Of a stretch of 64,000 nt of DNA, positions 49,880 through 59,756 are shown piece after piece (position 1 is the first letter of the stretch; every line of letters begins with the position of its first letter). The stretch covers positions 4,684,501 through 4,748,500 of the forward strand of contig JAYKKM010000080.1 of assembly GCA_035772405.1 (NCBI GenBank), in the 5' to 3' direction. Made by a program: the position numbers and the translations under genes. This stretch comes from Chrysogorgia sp. JL179-B06. Taxonomy: Eukaryota > Cnidaria > Anthozoa > Scleralcyonacea > Chrysogorgiidae. The notes under the pieces are model-generated. The model had not been told where the DNA came from and made no database searches. It saw only the letters and a list, made by a program, of their open reading frames with translations.

Positions 49880-50235
49880 AAACTCCACGACTGCTATGAC
49901 CGTCCCGACAACGCCGATTCTATAATTCTTGTAAAATTTGTATGAGTGTGGGTAGAATCGTGTAAAAATACCCGAATTTCGGTTTAAAAATTATACATTC
50001 CCGTTGTTGCCACGACTCTCCCCGGTGGTACCACGACTGAGCCCCGACAGTCCCGATCTAGCCACGTTCCAGCCACGACAGTACCCTGATTATTAACCCA
50101 AGTATACCCACGACTCTCACGACTGAGCCCCGATAGTATCACGATTACCCGTTCGTGCCACGTTCTCGCCAAGACAGAGACACGATCTATCCGATTGCGC
50201 CACGACTGAGCCACGACACATCCCCGCGACCGCGC
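49880..50235. promoter_or_regulatory. Left subterminal array of CCACGAC motifs
   Basis: About ten copies of CCACGACT or close forms (CCACGACA, CCACGTTC, CACGATTA), often followed by GAGCCCCGA, at irregular 20-40 bp spacing, all in one orientation. The array ends just before the TATA box. In Harbinger elements the Myb/MADF accessory protein binds near the ends and recruits the transposase, so these are candidate binding sites (inference). A short minus-strand open frame across them is not a gene. Confidence 0.65.
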
Positions 50236-50242
50236 CAAAACC

Positions 50243-50278
50243 TATATATACAGCCGATTTACAAGCAGACCTCATTCT
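50243..50278 (+). promoter_or_regulatory. Core promoter of the MADF gene
   Basis: TATATATA at 50243-50250 is followed about 25 bp later by TCATTCTAG, a plausible start region, and by the ATG at 50309. That leaves a short 5' leader of about 35 nt. Confidence 0.5.
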
Positions 50279-50308
50279 AGTGTTGGTTGTTCGACAGAGC
50301 ACATCACT

Positions 50309-51688
50309 ATGCCTCGCAAGAAGGGAACTGCAGCAAAGGCTAAGGCAAGTCCAGTCAAGGGCCAGGCCAAGACTAAGTCACGTCTTAAAACACCTTCACC
50401 TCCACCTTCAACAAGTGTTTCTGACCATGGTGAATCTGACCACTCTCCCGGTGATGGTGGTGATGCTGGTGAACCTGGTACTTCTCAACCTCCAACACAG
50501 AAACGCTTGAGGGTGGCTGCGGAACTCAGTGAGAAAGAGGAACAGGCCATCGTGGAGTATTTGACGGATCACGAGCTATTGTACAACAAGAAGCTGCAAG
50601 ATTACCGGGACATGCAAGAACAAGAAGCAAACCCTGTGGGATGAGATTGCAGCCAAGTTGGGAAAGGATGTCAAACTCCTTCAGACATGGTACGATTCCG
50701 TGAGGACTCGTTACGGAAAGATCGTCAAGGACAACAAGAAGTCTGGTTCTGGTTTGCTCCATCTTACCCAGAGGCAGCAATGGATCTTCAACAAATTCAG
50801 CTTCCTCCACCAGTTCATTGCACCTTGTCCAAGACGAACCCTGGGTAGCCTGAAGGCCAAGTCTGCTCCTGCTCCAACTACAGTGACTGGTGATGAGCCT
50901 GATGATGATGATGATGATGACCGTACTTCAATGGTTTCTTCACTTGGTGATGGTGCTGCTGCTGCTTCCCCTACTGCTGTTACTACACCTACTCCATCAT
51001 CCCCTACTCCTGCGTTGCTAGATGTGAGGCCAAGAAGGGATGGTGGCAGAAAAGAGAGAGCCCATGAAGAACAGACATTGTCCAAGCTGAATGAGGCAAG
51101 AGATCAGAGTATTAAGCTGCAGAGTGAATTCCTATCACTGATCAAGACCCACAAGGAGCCCACCAATGAGAGAACAACATATGCCAATTGGTGTAAGAGC
51201 GTGATGATTGACCTTGTCCAGAGCTTGTGGCGCAAGTTCCAACAGGAGCAAACACAACTGATCTTCAAGTACAGTCAACTGAATGATGAGGCCAAAAGAT
51301 CAACCATGCCACCACCACAACAACCTATGCAAGCACCAAATCCACAGCAGCAACAGTATCCATCTACATCTACACAACATTATCCATCCCAGCAGTGGCA
51401 ACCACCTCGTCAGTGGCCAGCTCAAGTTGATCCTGCAAGAAGTGTTTGGCATTCGCAGGAGCCAGATTGGTTTGCAAGACAAGTCCAGCCGCAGTATAGA
51501 ACACTTCAACCAGTGGCATCAACTACTTCATCTCCAAACACTGCAACTGTTACTACTACTACTCTACTTGGTCAGCACAACAGCACACTTCACACTTCAC
51601 TGACGTGAACCTCAGCTCACTGTCTATGGCATCCTCTCCTGGTGCACAGCAACCTGGTGAACAGAATGTCAGTGATTTCTTCAATTAG
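50309..51688 (+). pseudogene. Harbinger accessory DNA-binding protein (MADF domain), two frameshifts
   Basis: Start ATG 50309. The N-terminus is basic and disordered (PRKKGTAAKAKASPVKGQAK). The MADF (Myb/SANT-like) domain starts at EEQAIVEYLTDHELLYNKKL. A one-base shift near 50625-50635 breaks it, and it continues in another frame as QTLWDEIAAKLGKDVKLLQT, WYDSVRTRYGKI and LTQRQQWIFNKFSFLHQFI. A DDDDDDD acidic run, a helical segment and a Pro/Gln-rich tail follow. A second shift near 51590-51605 restores the C-terminus DVNLSSLSMASSPGAQQPG with a TAG at 51686. Known role: binds transposon ends and brings the transposase to the nucleus and DNA. Convergent with the transposase gene. Confidence 0.82.
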
Positions 51689-51755
51689 TATCCAGCATCA
51701 CCAAACAAACAGTCGGTTTTAGGACTAACAAACAGTCGTTTTTAGGACCACCCCC

Positions 51756-51794
51756 AACGGCCCTTTTAAGGGCCACCACTTATTCCAAAGAAAA
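51756..51794 (+). promoter_or_regulatory. Histone-type mRNA 3' processing signal, MADF gene
   Basis: AAC, then stem GGCCCT (51759-51764), loop TTTA (51765-51768), stem AGGGCC (51769-51774), then ACCAC. After 10 nt comes the purine-rich CCAAAGAAAA (51785-51794). This matches the metazoan replication-dependent histone 3' end: a 6-bp GGCYCU/AGRGCC stem, a UYUN loop, an ACC(C)A flank and a purine-rich downstream element. It lies 70 nt after the stop codon at 51688. Function here is inferred. Confidence 0.75.
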
Positions 51795-52160
51795 TTTTCA
51801 AACCAAACCAAACCAAACCAAACCAAAGAAACATAAAAACAAAGTTATATCAAAACCAAAGTCCAATAATAACATCAAACCCAACTGCAACAATTCCAAT
51901 CAAAGAACCAATAACATTACTAAAGTCCCAAAAAAATCATATCTATAGAAAAGCCCAAGTTTAATAAAACAATTAAAGTCATATCCAACATAAAATGAAC
52001 AGTCCAACAAATTATATTTTCATTTGTTGGTTTGTTGTTTTTTATGTTGGATATGACTTTATTTATTTTATTAAACTTGGGCTTTTCTATAGATATGATT
52101 TTTTTTGGGACTTTATTTTATGTTATTTCACTTTTGGTTTGTTTGTTGTTGCTTTGATAA

Positions 52161-52199
52161 TTTTCTTTGGAAGTTGTGGTAGCCCTTAAAAGGGCCGTT
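52161..52199 (-). promoter_or_regulatory. Histone-type mRNA 3' processing signal, transposase gene
   Basis: On the minus strand: AAC, stem GGCCCT (52196-52191), loop TTTA, stem AGGGCT (52186-52181, outermost pair G-U), then ACCAC and, 10 nt on, CCAAAGAAAA (52170-52161). It is 33 nt after the transposase stop (52230). Spacing and sequence are the same as in the plus-strand copy. Confidence 0.75.
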
Positions 52200-52229
52200 G
52201 GTTTAGTCATTAAAAGGACTGTTTGATTA

Positions 52230-53522
52230 TTATATCATGTCATTCTGCCATGGCACAGAACCAGCGGGTGAATTGAGGTAATGCTTGAGATATTCTTGCT
52301 GCTGCTTCCCTGCAGTGGTTGCACGTGTAGCCTCTTTGATCATCTCGATTTCATGCATCAAGCCCACTTCCCTCCAGGCACCAGGAACAATTCTGTGGTT
52401 CTCATCCTCTCTGTCAAGACCAGCATTTTGCAAGGCTGGATAACGTATCCTCATCAAATTGTGAAGACATATACAAGCATCAACCAGGAGTCTAACATTT
52501 AATGGTGCATGCATCATGGTACTCAGCAAGATCTGCCAACGTTGTGCTAGAATGCCAAAAGCATTTTCAACCACTCTACGCCCTCTTGAGATTCTGTAGT
52601 TGTAGATTCTCTGTTGGACAGTCATGTTTCTTTGAGAATATGGCTTCATCAGATAGGTACGTAGTGCAAAGATGTCATCTCCCAGGATAAAATATGGTGT
52701 GTCGTTGTCATCATTGGGAAGCTTGTCTGCTGCTGGAAAACCAATAGAACCATCAAGGATGCACTCTTGCAATTCTGAATCATTGAAGATTTGAGAATCT
52801 GACATATGACCGAAACCACCAGTGTCAGCCCATAAGAATTTGTAATCAGCATCAACCATGCCCAGCAGCACAATGGAAAAGAAGCCTTTGTAGTTATGGT
52901 AGAGACTGCCACTTCTGTTAGGTTTTCTGATGGCAATATGCTTCCCATCTAAGGCACCAACTGCATGGGGGACGTTGAGTTCCATCTCTTCTCAAACTGT
53001 TCTGCTACAGCCTTCCATTCTTCAGAGGTAGTGGGACATTTAATGACTTCATCTTGGAATTCATCTACAATTGCTTGACAGACTTCTCTGACTATCAAAG
53101 ATATGGTGTTCTGTGGCACTCTGAAGTTAAACTTCATGCTGGAGTAGTTGTCACAACTGGCCAGATGTCTCAAAGCAATTGCTATCTTCATCTCTGGTTC
53201 TATGGCTTTCCTGTAGTTGGTGTCTCTCTTGGTGACTCTTGGTCCTATTCTTTGCACCAGCTCATCAAACATCTGCGGTTGGATACGGAGGAAATTGATG
53301 AAAGATGCAGGATCTTCATGCCTCAGTTCAGGCATCAAACTGTAGTCTTCTACCAACATCCAACCAAGGGCGGACCCAACATCTCCTTTCTCTTGGCTTC
53401 CTCCTCTGCCTTCTCCTTTCAATTATTCGTCTAATGACTTCTGTCTCTTCATCTAGATAATTCAAATGTAACATCTGATGCATGATGATCAACTCAATAT
53501 TGTTTTCATTGAAGAGAGACAT
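52230..53522 (-). pseudogene. HARBI1-type DDE transposase, two frameshifts
   Basis: Start ATG at 53522 (MSLFNENNIELIIMHQMLHL), chosen because the upstream Met at 53588 is only about 11 bp from the TATA box. After RRCWVRPWLDVGRR the frame shifts near 53340-53350 and continues as LMPELRHEDPASFINFLRIQ, MFDELVQRIGPRVTKRDTNY and PTTSEEWKAVAEQFEKRWN. A second shift (one base lost near 52975) leads to the catalytic part. DDE residues: D in GALDGKH (residue 13 of the last frame), D in HMSDSQIF (63), E in RRVVENAFG (140). It ends EYLKHYLNSPAGSVPWQNDM and I. Nearly full family length. Confidence 0.88.
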
Positions 53523-53598
53523 GATGAGTGGTGAGTGGTGAGCTGTGTACTGCTTGCTGTCTTCTCTGCAAATGATGACAATATCCAAAAACTTGAGT

Positions 53599-53605
53599 TT
53601 TTATA
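53599..53605 (-). promoter_or_regulatory. TATA box of the transposase gene
   Basis: TATAAAA on the minus strand, about 80 bp upstream of the ATG at 53522. The gene is divergent from the right-end motif array, mirroring the MADF promoter at the other end. Confidence 0.5.
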
Positions 53606-53629
53606 CCATTTGTAGGTAAATATTGTCTA

Positions 53630-54120
53630 AAACGTGGTGATGTCGTGGCTATAACGTGTATGTCGTGCCTAGATCGTGTCTCTTGCGTGGCCCGAACGTG
53701 TGAGTCGTGGCACAATCGGGTTAAGTCGTGGTATATTATTGGCCTATTCGGGGCACTAACATGGCTGTGTCGGATGAGTATTGGCCTGGTCGTGGCTCTG
53801 TTGTAGTGTAGTCGGGAGAACCAAGCGTCCACGATTGGGCCACGACCAATCCGACTGCACCACGCCTGCGCCAAGACTGTGCCCCGACTATCCAGACTGC
53901 GCCACGTCCTCACTACGTTCTCGCCACCATTTTTGAGAATCGTGAGAGTTTCCCGATTATTAAGCTCCGACCTAAAAAGTCGTGGCATCCCCCCCCCCCC
54001 CGACCGTTCCCGATCCTCACGAACATGCCACGACTAACCCCGATCACGCCACGACCTTCCCGACTTGGCTACGACTTTTCACCCGATTTTCCATATTTTT
54101 GAGTCGGGACGGTCGTGGTA
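53630..54120. promoter_or_regulatory. Right subterminal array of CCACGAC motifs
   Basis: The inner part (53.63-53.82 kb) has GTCGTGG in the inverse orientation to the left array, as expected for mirror-image ends. The outer part (53.84-54.12 kb) has GCCACGAC and GTCGTGG in both orientations, plus a run of 13 or so C near 53990. About twelve sites in total. Confidence 0.65.
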
Positions 54121-54307
54121 CGGTTGGGCAGCCCGGTGTGATAGGGGTGTAATAAAGACACTAGTGCTTTTTTAATTCATTTGGATAATTGAGGGTAAAC
54201 TATTTCTGAATGAAGGAGGATAATCCATGCAGTTCACTCACTCACTCATTGCCGACTAGCCTGCGTAAGACGGGGGGAGATCTCCCTTTTATGCGCTCGC
54301 TCTGTGT

Positions 54308-54724
54308 TTAAGCCTGGTTTCATATAGTCATAACAGTCGGCCACTCAGTCGGCGACCAGTCTCCAACTCAGTAGCCGACAAAGGTTTGAAAGTCGCCGAC
54401 AACGGGTTGTTACTTGTGAAGCCATTTTGAAATTACCCGCAAAGTGCATTATGGGATATATTTACTGTCGCCAACGAAGCAGACAGGTAAAATTTGTGTT
54501 TCCATATCGTTGCCTATAAGTAGTCGCCGATCAGTATCAGTCGGCGCCGATCAGTCGGCGACTTGTCGGCGACTGCTGTGAAAGTTGAACTCTGTTCAAC
54601 TTTGCCAAGTGTGGTCGGCGACTACACCGACTACTGGGACGCAGCCGAAAAGGTATTTCCATATAGAAGAAACAGTCGGCAACCTAGTCGCCAACTGTTA
54701 CGATAATATGGAAACCAGGCTTTA
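54308..54724. mobile_element. Harbinger-type MITE, 411 bp, TTA target duplication
   Basis: The element is 54311-54721. Ends AGCCTGGTTTCATATAGTCA and the inverse of AGCCTGGTTTCCATATTATC. TTA lies at 54308-54310 and 54722-54724. The interior repeats GTCGGCGAC and CAGTCGGC many times on both strands. The 3-bp TTA duplication fits PIF/Harbinger, but its termini and motif differ from the element 160 bp away, so it belongs to another subfamily. Confidence 0.85.
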
Positions 54725-56204
54725 AGCCAAACAACTCGGATTTTGAATATGTAATTTGTACAAAGGCAAGTTTAAATCGAAATCAGTGACCGTATGAAGG
54801 GTCTGTTTACACGGTTTTCCCTGATATGCAGATCATCAGGTCCATCCAGAACAACCTGCGAGGTAAAACAATGGTGATTAGTCCATGTTTTGTAGCCTTG
54901 CAGACAAGATGGGTGAGCTTTATGGAATAAAGAAGTATATAATTTTGTTGTCGAAGACAGAAAGTGGCGAACTCAGTTCTTTCATCAAGTAGGCATCCTT
55001 AACTCTCGTGCAAAATTTGTCATTGTGAGATACGGCCGGCCATGCATAAATGCAGTAAACCTATAAAACTGCAAAGCATAAAATAGAACAAGCGGCCATC
55101 TTGGCGCTAAATTATATACTTATAGAGTGGTTTCACGTATTCCGCAGTTGGCGAGTAAATGCCTACAATAACACGATCGAGTGGCTTTTTGCTGATAATT
55201 GTCAATCCTAATGTGTATAACCCTTATCACGTCTTACTCTGAAGAAGGGCTCTGCTTTAAACGAAATGTTTCGTTTCTAAAACTCTGATCGGCAATTCAA
55301 CAATTTTTCGCTTATACCCTCAGCTGATATCTACTCAGGAGATTCCTCTTTACTAACCATAATATCCTATTGTTGTTCCACCTTTGTTGTCGTTGGTTAC
55401 AGTTTGAACTACAATTGGCACTATATTGTGCGAAAACCTATCTTGATTCAAGATTCGGCAGTCATTTACCTCGTCATCCATGTTCCGCCATGTTGTAAAA
55501 AATATTATTTTAATAGTGATACGAATTCCCCATGGAAATTATTCAATCGCCTTTTAAGTATGAAAAATACCTCGAACCTCAGATTAAGAATGTATCCTTT
55601 GGGATGTATCTGACTTAAATTAAAGCCTGCAGCAATCTCGCTATGTTGTCGATAATTGGAAATTATAAGCACTAAATAATATTGATGAAATTATGCACGA
55701 TCTTAAGCCAATTTTTTTTGTAAAAAACAAAATGTATGACAATGCAAAATGAGTATTAATATAATATTTCTATATAATGTTTTCGCTTAATGGGCAGTAC
55801 AAAGTTCGTCAAAATAATTACTTGGCAGCTGAGTATTTTATTTATTAAATAAAGCTCAATAGTTATGAAACATCACAAGTTTTAATTGAGATGAAAGAGC
55901 TACCTAACACACGTGAAAATGGTGAGCGCTATCGGTTGTAAGAAGAAGCATAAATCGGACCAATCGGTAGTACGATGATTAAAATTTATAACATGCCGAA
56001 TGTTTTCCTTCAAAGCGATTTATATTTCCTTGTAAAATATTGCAAACTCCAGAATTAATGTTCAATTGAAAACCATAGATCGGTTCGAAATGAGAGCACT
56101 GGTTATATTTTATGAATGTTAATTTAATACTTTTTTATTATTATAAAATATGTCCTTCATTTGATATATGACACATATTAATTTGAACTTTGTGGTTTCT
56201 GTAG
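54725..56204. other. Intronic sequence; possible worn hammerhead at 55.24 kb
   Basis: CTGAAGAAGGGCTCTGCTTT then AAACGAAAT at 55239-55268 has CUGANGA and GAAA in the right order, but stem II has extra bases and stem III is unclear. The rest is unrecognised. Confidence 0.35.
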
Positions 56205-56270
56205 AAAGAGATAAAGAAAAAGGAATAGAAATGACTGAAATCAAAGGATCCTCACCAGAAATTCAATCAG
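56205..56270 (+). CDS. Duplicated exon type B, copy 7
   Basis: 66 bp, phase 1-1. Acceptor GTGGTTTCTGTAG|, donor CAATCAG|gcaaac, a GC donor if real. Reads RDKEKGIEMTEIKGSSPEIQ then S(G). Keeps the TEIKG core. Confidence 0.5.
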
Positions 56271-56499
56271 GCAAACGTATGACGATTTTAGTTAATTATT
56301 AATTTCCTGCTCGTGATTACTACCAATGTAATAATAATAATAATTACTGGGATAACGGAGTGCTATATAATGGTCGATAATGATGTTATAAATATGATAA
56401 TGATGTTATAAAAGTGCTATATAATGGTCGATAATGATGATAGCGGAGTGCTACATAATGACCTTAGTTTACAATTCATATGAAAAACTATTTCATTAT

Positions 56500-56550
56500 T
56501 ACACAACTAGAAATTCTTGTACGCAACAATCCCCCTCGCTCGTTTACTCT
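56500..56550. repeat. Repeat edge shared with the 44.7-46.3 kb insertion
   Basis: CTAGAAATTCTTGTACGCAA then CAATCCCCCTCGCTCG matches the minus-strand edge at 46.31-46.28 kb. It marks a second, shorter member of that unknown family. Confidence 0.5.
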
Positions 56551-56783
56551 TTGATACTTTATATTGTAAATAATAATCCATTTATTTGGCAATCTGAATA
56601 GATTCTCAGTGGACACTAACTCTGAAAGCCGTTAAACTATAAAGATTGTGCTGGCTGTATTTTGTTGTTTCATAAGATATAAATTATCAAAAATTATTAA
56701 ATAGTCCAAACTCTTTCGTTTTGTGATGTAATACCATCTAAACGCGATACTAGCTCCAATACTATATGCTCTGAACAGAACAA

Positions 56784-57192
56784 TAATAATTATCAATTAT
56801 TGAATGAGGTTGAGCATGATATGAAGAATTATCACGGCGAAGTTTGTGTTATCTGCCGAAGCCAAAGGCTGAAGCGGATAACACAAACTGAGGCCTTGAT
56901 AATTCTTCTTATCATGCGAAAACCGAATTCAATAATTGTTTTATTATTTATTTAAAAGATTAACTTTATCAACTGTTTAACTACTGCATAGTTGGAAAAA
57001 CGTCATGGAGTGCAATATTAGTTTTTCATATTGCGCCAGGTGACGACAATCGTGCAATAACCTTTTGTCATATTGCACCATTGATGTCATGCACAACTCC
57101 ATATTTGGTAGGGCAATGAGTTGATATGACGATTTCACTGTTGGCTATTAGCCAATCAGCGATCACGAATTCTTTTAAATAAATAATAATAA
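56784..57192. mobile_element. Foldback MITE with nested inverted repeats
   Basis: 56795-56945 folds on itself (CAATTATTGAATGAGGTTGA ... TCGGCTTCAGC/GCCGAAGCC ... TTGAATTCGGTTTTCGCATG, arms ~75 bp, loop AAA near 56871). A second inverted pair, TTATTATTTATTTAAAAGAT at 56940 and its inverse at 57170-57190, encloses the right half, where TTGCACxATTGxTGTCA and inverse units occur. No coding frame. Confidence 0.7.
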
Positions 57193-57597
57193 TGCCATTT
57201 ATTTAAACACGATAAAATTACAGTTAAAACTGATGTAGTCGTGTATCTTAATACTCTAAAACCCATCCCCTTAGTTTAAAACCCCACTATTCACATTACG
57301 AAATTATATCTACACAAAAAATTATAAATTTAAAATTGTAACTTCAGAGCCTTCTTAATGTCTGTTCGGAATGGATAGGTAGGTATTACAGATGTCAGAT
57401 ATAAGGCGACTTTGCAGTTTCCGTTTCCTAAACGGTCGTTGCCAACCGTGAAACGGTCGTTTCCAATAATTCCAGAGAAAAACCTGGCACCGAATTTCTG
57501 TCGAAAGTTTATTTTATTAACACTAAACCTTATAAACTTTTTATACTTTACCAAAGTTGAGTATATTAGCTGATTGTGACATAAATCTTTCCCGTAG

Positions 57598-57678
57598 AGC
57601 AAAAGCAAGAGGAAGATGACACGCAGAAAGCTTCGGAAGTTATTCCATTGGAGGAAGCAGATGATACAGGAGGAACAG
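57598..57678 (+). CDS. Penultimate exon of the exon-array gene
   Basis: 81 bp, phase 1-1. Acceptor AAATCTTTCCCGTAG|, donor GGAACAG|gtaatg. Reads (x)QKQEEDDTQKASEVIPLEEA then DDTGGT. Acidic tail sequence, not a B copy but with the same phase, so any B exon can be spliced to it. Confidence 0.58.
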
Positions 57679-58487
57679 GTAATGTGGTTATGATATATTT
57701 ATTATATCATAAATCCGTATTACCCACTCTGCTGCTTAAATACTTTTGATTATCACCGGAAATAGAACCCTTGTTTTTTAAACATTCAAGTTTTTCATCA
57801 ACTTTCTTACAAACAATTTCCGCAGGATTGTTCTGTACCAATTCATAAACCGGACATAATTGATTGGAAGATTTAAAATTAAAATAATTGATAAAACAAA
57901 TGTAAATGTCCGACAACAAGGGAGGGATTCTGGGCATACAAGTTAGATTCATTTATACCTCTGGGACTTAATATTAGGGTAAAATAGGTGCATTTTTAAT
58001 TAGATCCCGAAACGTTGATGTTTAAATAAAGTTTTAAAGTTTTTATCCTGATGTTTTTATCAATGTTTTTAAACTTGATAAGGAGGATTCCTTGTGTGTA
58101 CGTTTCGTTTTGCTCTCTTCGATGATAACTACACAAATGGCGAATATCTCATGAGATTTTTCCGTACCTTAAGCCGCGTCACGTAAGGTAGTTACCAGAC
58201 CCTTTGCACTTTGGGAAAATTTCTCGCAGGGAATTCAAAATACCGCATTTAGGTAATGTTTGAAGAAAAATATCTCCAAAACGAATGGACCAAATAAAAA
58301 CTATAAAAGACCTTATCATCCACTTTTGCGTCTTCTATATAGAAAATACATAATTGCCGAGGGCTTTTAGTAGGCGCTATAAACAACCGCCATCTTCTTT
58401 GCTATTTAAATGATACTTAATGCTCAATAATCTAGTTGACGTAATTATCGTATACACATGTCAAAGTGTTTTAAATCCTTTTTATAG

Positions 58488-58522
58488 TTGATCCGGATGC
58501 AGTGCAAGAATCAAACATGTGA
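58488..58522 (+). CDS. Terminal coding exon with stop
   Basis: Acceptor CCTTTTTATAG|. The one base left over from the previous exon completes GTT, giving VDPDAVQESNM and TGA at 58520-58522. The phase match and stop make this a natural end for the gene. No polyadenylation signal was assigned with confidence. Confidence 0.5.
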
Positions 58523-59371
58523 ACTTCATCATTTACTATTAATATTATTATTCTTCATCAATAGTGTAATAGTTTGAGCATGATTTGGTTTCAAAAAGGA
58601 ATTTAGTGTAGTTTTGTAGACTGTAGGCGTTTACTAGATTCAGAATTTGTTGTATACGAATGCTTTAGTTGGCATTGGGGAACGAACTCATTTTTTTATT
58701 TGATTTTTGTCGTAATATATTCGGTTAGTGCATGAAAAAGCTACTTTGCCTTTTTCCCTCTTGAGTGAATTAGATACATTAAAAATAGCATCGGCAATGA
58801 AAAAGAAGATCATGAAAGAGATGTCATGGACCGGCCATAAATGAGTTAACCTATAAACGGCGTTTAATGGACTGTTTTGTAGCATACCCCATATCGAGGC
58901 AAGGGAAGGGAGGAGCAATTGTTGGATTGTAGTATGATAAGTAAAACTTCCTGATTAAAAAAATTAAATTCTATTTGTCTTGTTTTATGTTATAGTTGAA
59001 GGTGAATTGCAGTTTTGTATTAATGGTGGGGCATTTTTCACTTGAATTATGCGTAATGTTATCCTTGACTACATGAGTGACTTAAATGAAGTGCCTATTA
59101 GCCGTGGACAGTTTTTTTTTATTTTCTGAATATAGTGGACGGAAACATAGCTAATAAGGTCGTTTACAGTTTACGATTCTCTTTTTAAATATTGCTATTT
59201 GCAAGAAAAAAGTGCAAATAAAAGAGGGCTGGGGCGAATCGCCGATTCAAATTCCTTTGTTCCTTGGAATGAGCTAAATTCCTTATTCATGTGAACACCC
59301 AAAAATAACATCTATCTCGCAAATCAGTTAGAGATCTTTTGTAACAAGTTATTGATTTCTTGCTTTTCTTG
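58523..59371. other. 3' flank of the exon-array gene, nothing recognised
   Basis: AT-rich sequence without element ends or frames of interest. It presumably includes the 3' UTR. Confidence 0.3.
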
Positions 59372-59443
59372 TCTCAATAGCTCAGTGGTTAGAGCGCCGA
59401 TGCGTTGATTCGGATACCTCGGGTTCGATTGCCGGTTGGGGCA
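59372..59443 (+). mobile_element. tRNA-like SINE head, copy 1
   Basis: Folds as a cloverleaf. Acceptor GTCTCAA with TTGGGGC (seven pairs, two G-U), D stem GCTC/GAGC, a weak anticodon stem, B box GGGTTCGATT. Position 33 would be C, not T, the anticodon stem is mismatched and the T stem has a G-G. It is therefore a tRNA-derived repeat and not a working tRNA. A second copy lies 299 bp away. Confidence 0.65.
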
Positions 59444-59670
59444 GTCTAATTTTCATATACCTATATTTGATCATTAATAAATCCTCTCTTCATCCAAAGA
59501 AAATTGTTGTAAAGCCTCCTGTATACAAGAGCTGGTGATAAGCTCGCTACTTGAGGAAGTCCTGCGAGAAGCTTCGCTCTACTTCGTCGAAGATGAGATG
59601 TCTTTCTGTAGAGATTTAAGAGTCGGGACGATGTATAAATATGTATATGATGTTTGACTGTTCTGACCGT

Positions 59671-59750
59671 GTCTCAATAGCTCAGTGGTTAGAGCGCCCA
59701 TGCGTTGATTCGGAGACCTCGGGTTCGATTCCCTCATTCCCGGTTGGGCA
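59671..59750 (+). mobile_element. tRNA-like SINE head, copy 2
   Basis: The same GTCTCAATAGCTCAGTGGTT start, with an 8-bp insertion (TCCCTCAT-like) in the T arm before CCCGGTTGGGCA. Runs straight into the (TCTA)n tract, which may be its tail. Confidence 0.65.
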
Positions 59751-59756
59751 GATATA

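Larger units (their letters stand above)
51735..52225. repeat. ~490-bp intergenic palindrome between the convergent genes
   Basis: The arms match from AAACAGTCxTTTT at the outer ends through the histone-type stem-loops, AAGTCCCAAAAAAATCATAT, CTATAGAAAAGCCCAAGTTT and AATAAA to the axis near 52018. The inner 100 bp are almost identical; a stretch on the left arm (51.80-51.91 kb, CAAACCAAACC repeats) has diverged. So the two genes have 3' regions derived from one sequence by inverted duplication. Confidence 0.85.
49865..54151. mobile_element. PIF/Harbinger DNA transposon, ~4.29 kb, two genes
   Basis: Ends: CACCCCTATCACACC on the left and its inverse GGTGTGATAGGGGTG on the right, with further inverted matching to CGACCGTCCCGAC. 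TTA precedes and TAA follows; this is close to, but not a perfect, 3-bp duplication. Inside: a plus-strand MADF/Myb-like gene, a minus-strand HARBI1-type DDE transposase, a palindromic intergenic region, and motif arrays at both ends. This two-gene plan is the known Harbinger plan. Both genes are frameshifted, so the copy cannot move by itself now. Confidence 0.9.

Noticed and set aside
49984..50238. 84-codon frame with Arg/Gly/Val-rich repeats
   Set aside because: Translation of the CCACGAC motif array.
50711..51085. 124-codon minus-strand frame opposite the MADF gene
   Set aside because: Antisense shadow of the acidic and Ala/Thr-rich coding region.
53506..53988. 160-codon minus-strand frame
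   Set aside because: Upstream of the transposase TATA box and made of motif-array sequence.
55239..55268. Third complete hammerhead
   Set aside because: CUGANGA and GAAA are present, but stem II needs several unpaired bases and stem III is not supported.
59372..59750. Two tRNA genes
   Set aside because: Anticodon arm mismatched, no U at position 33, T-arm defects; better as SINE heads.
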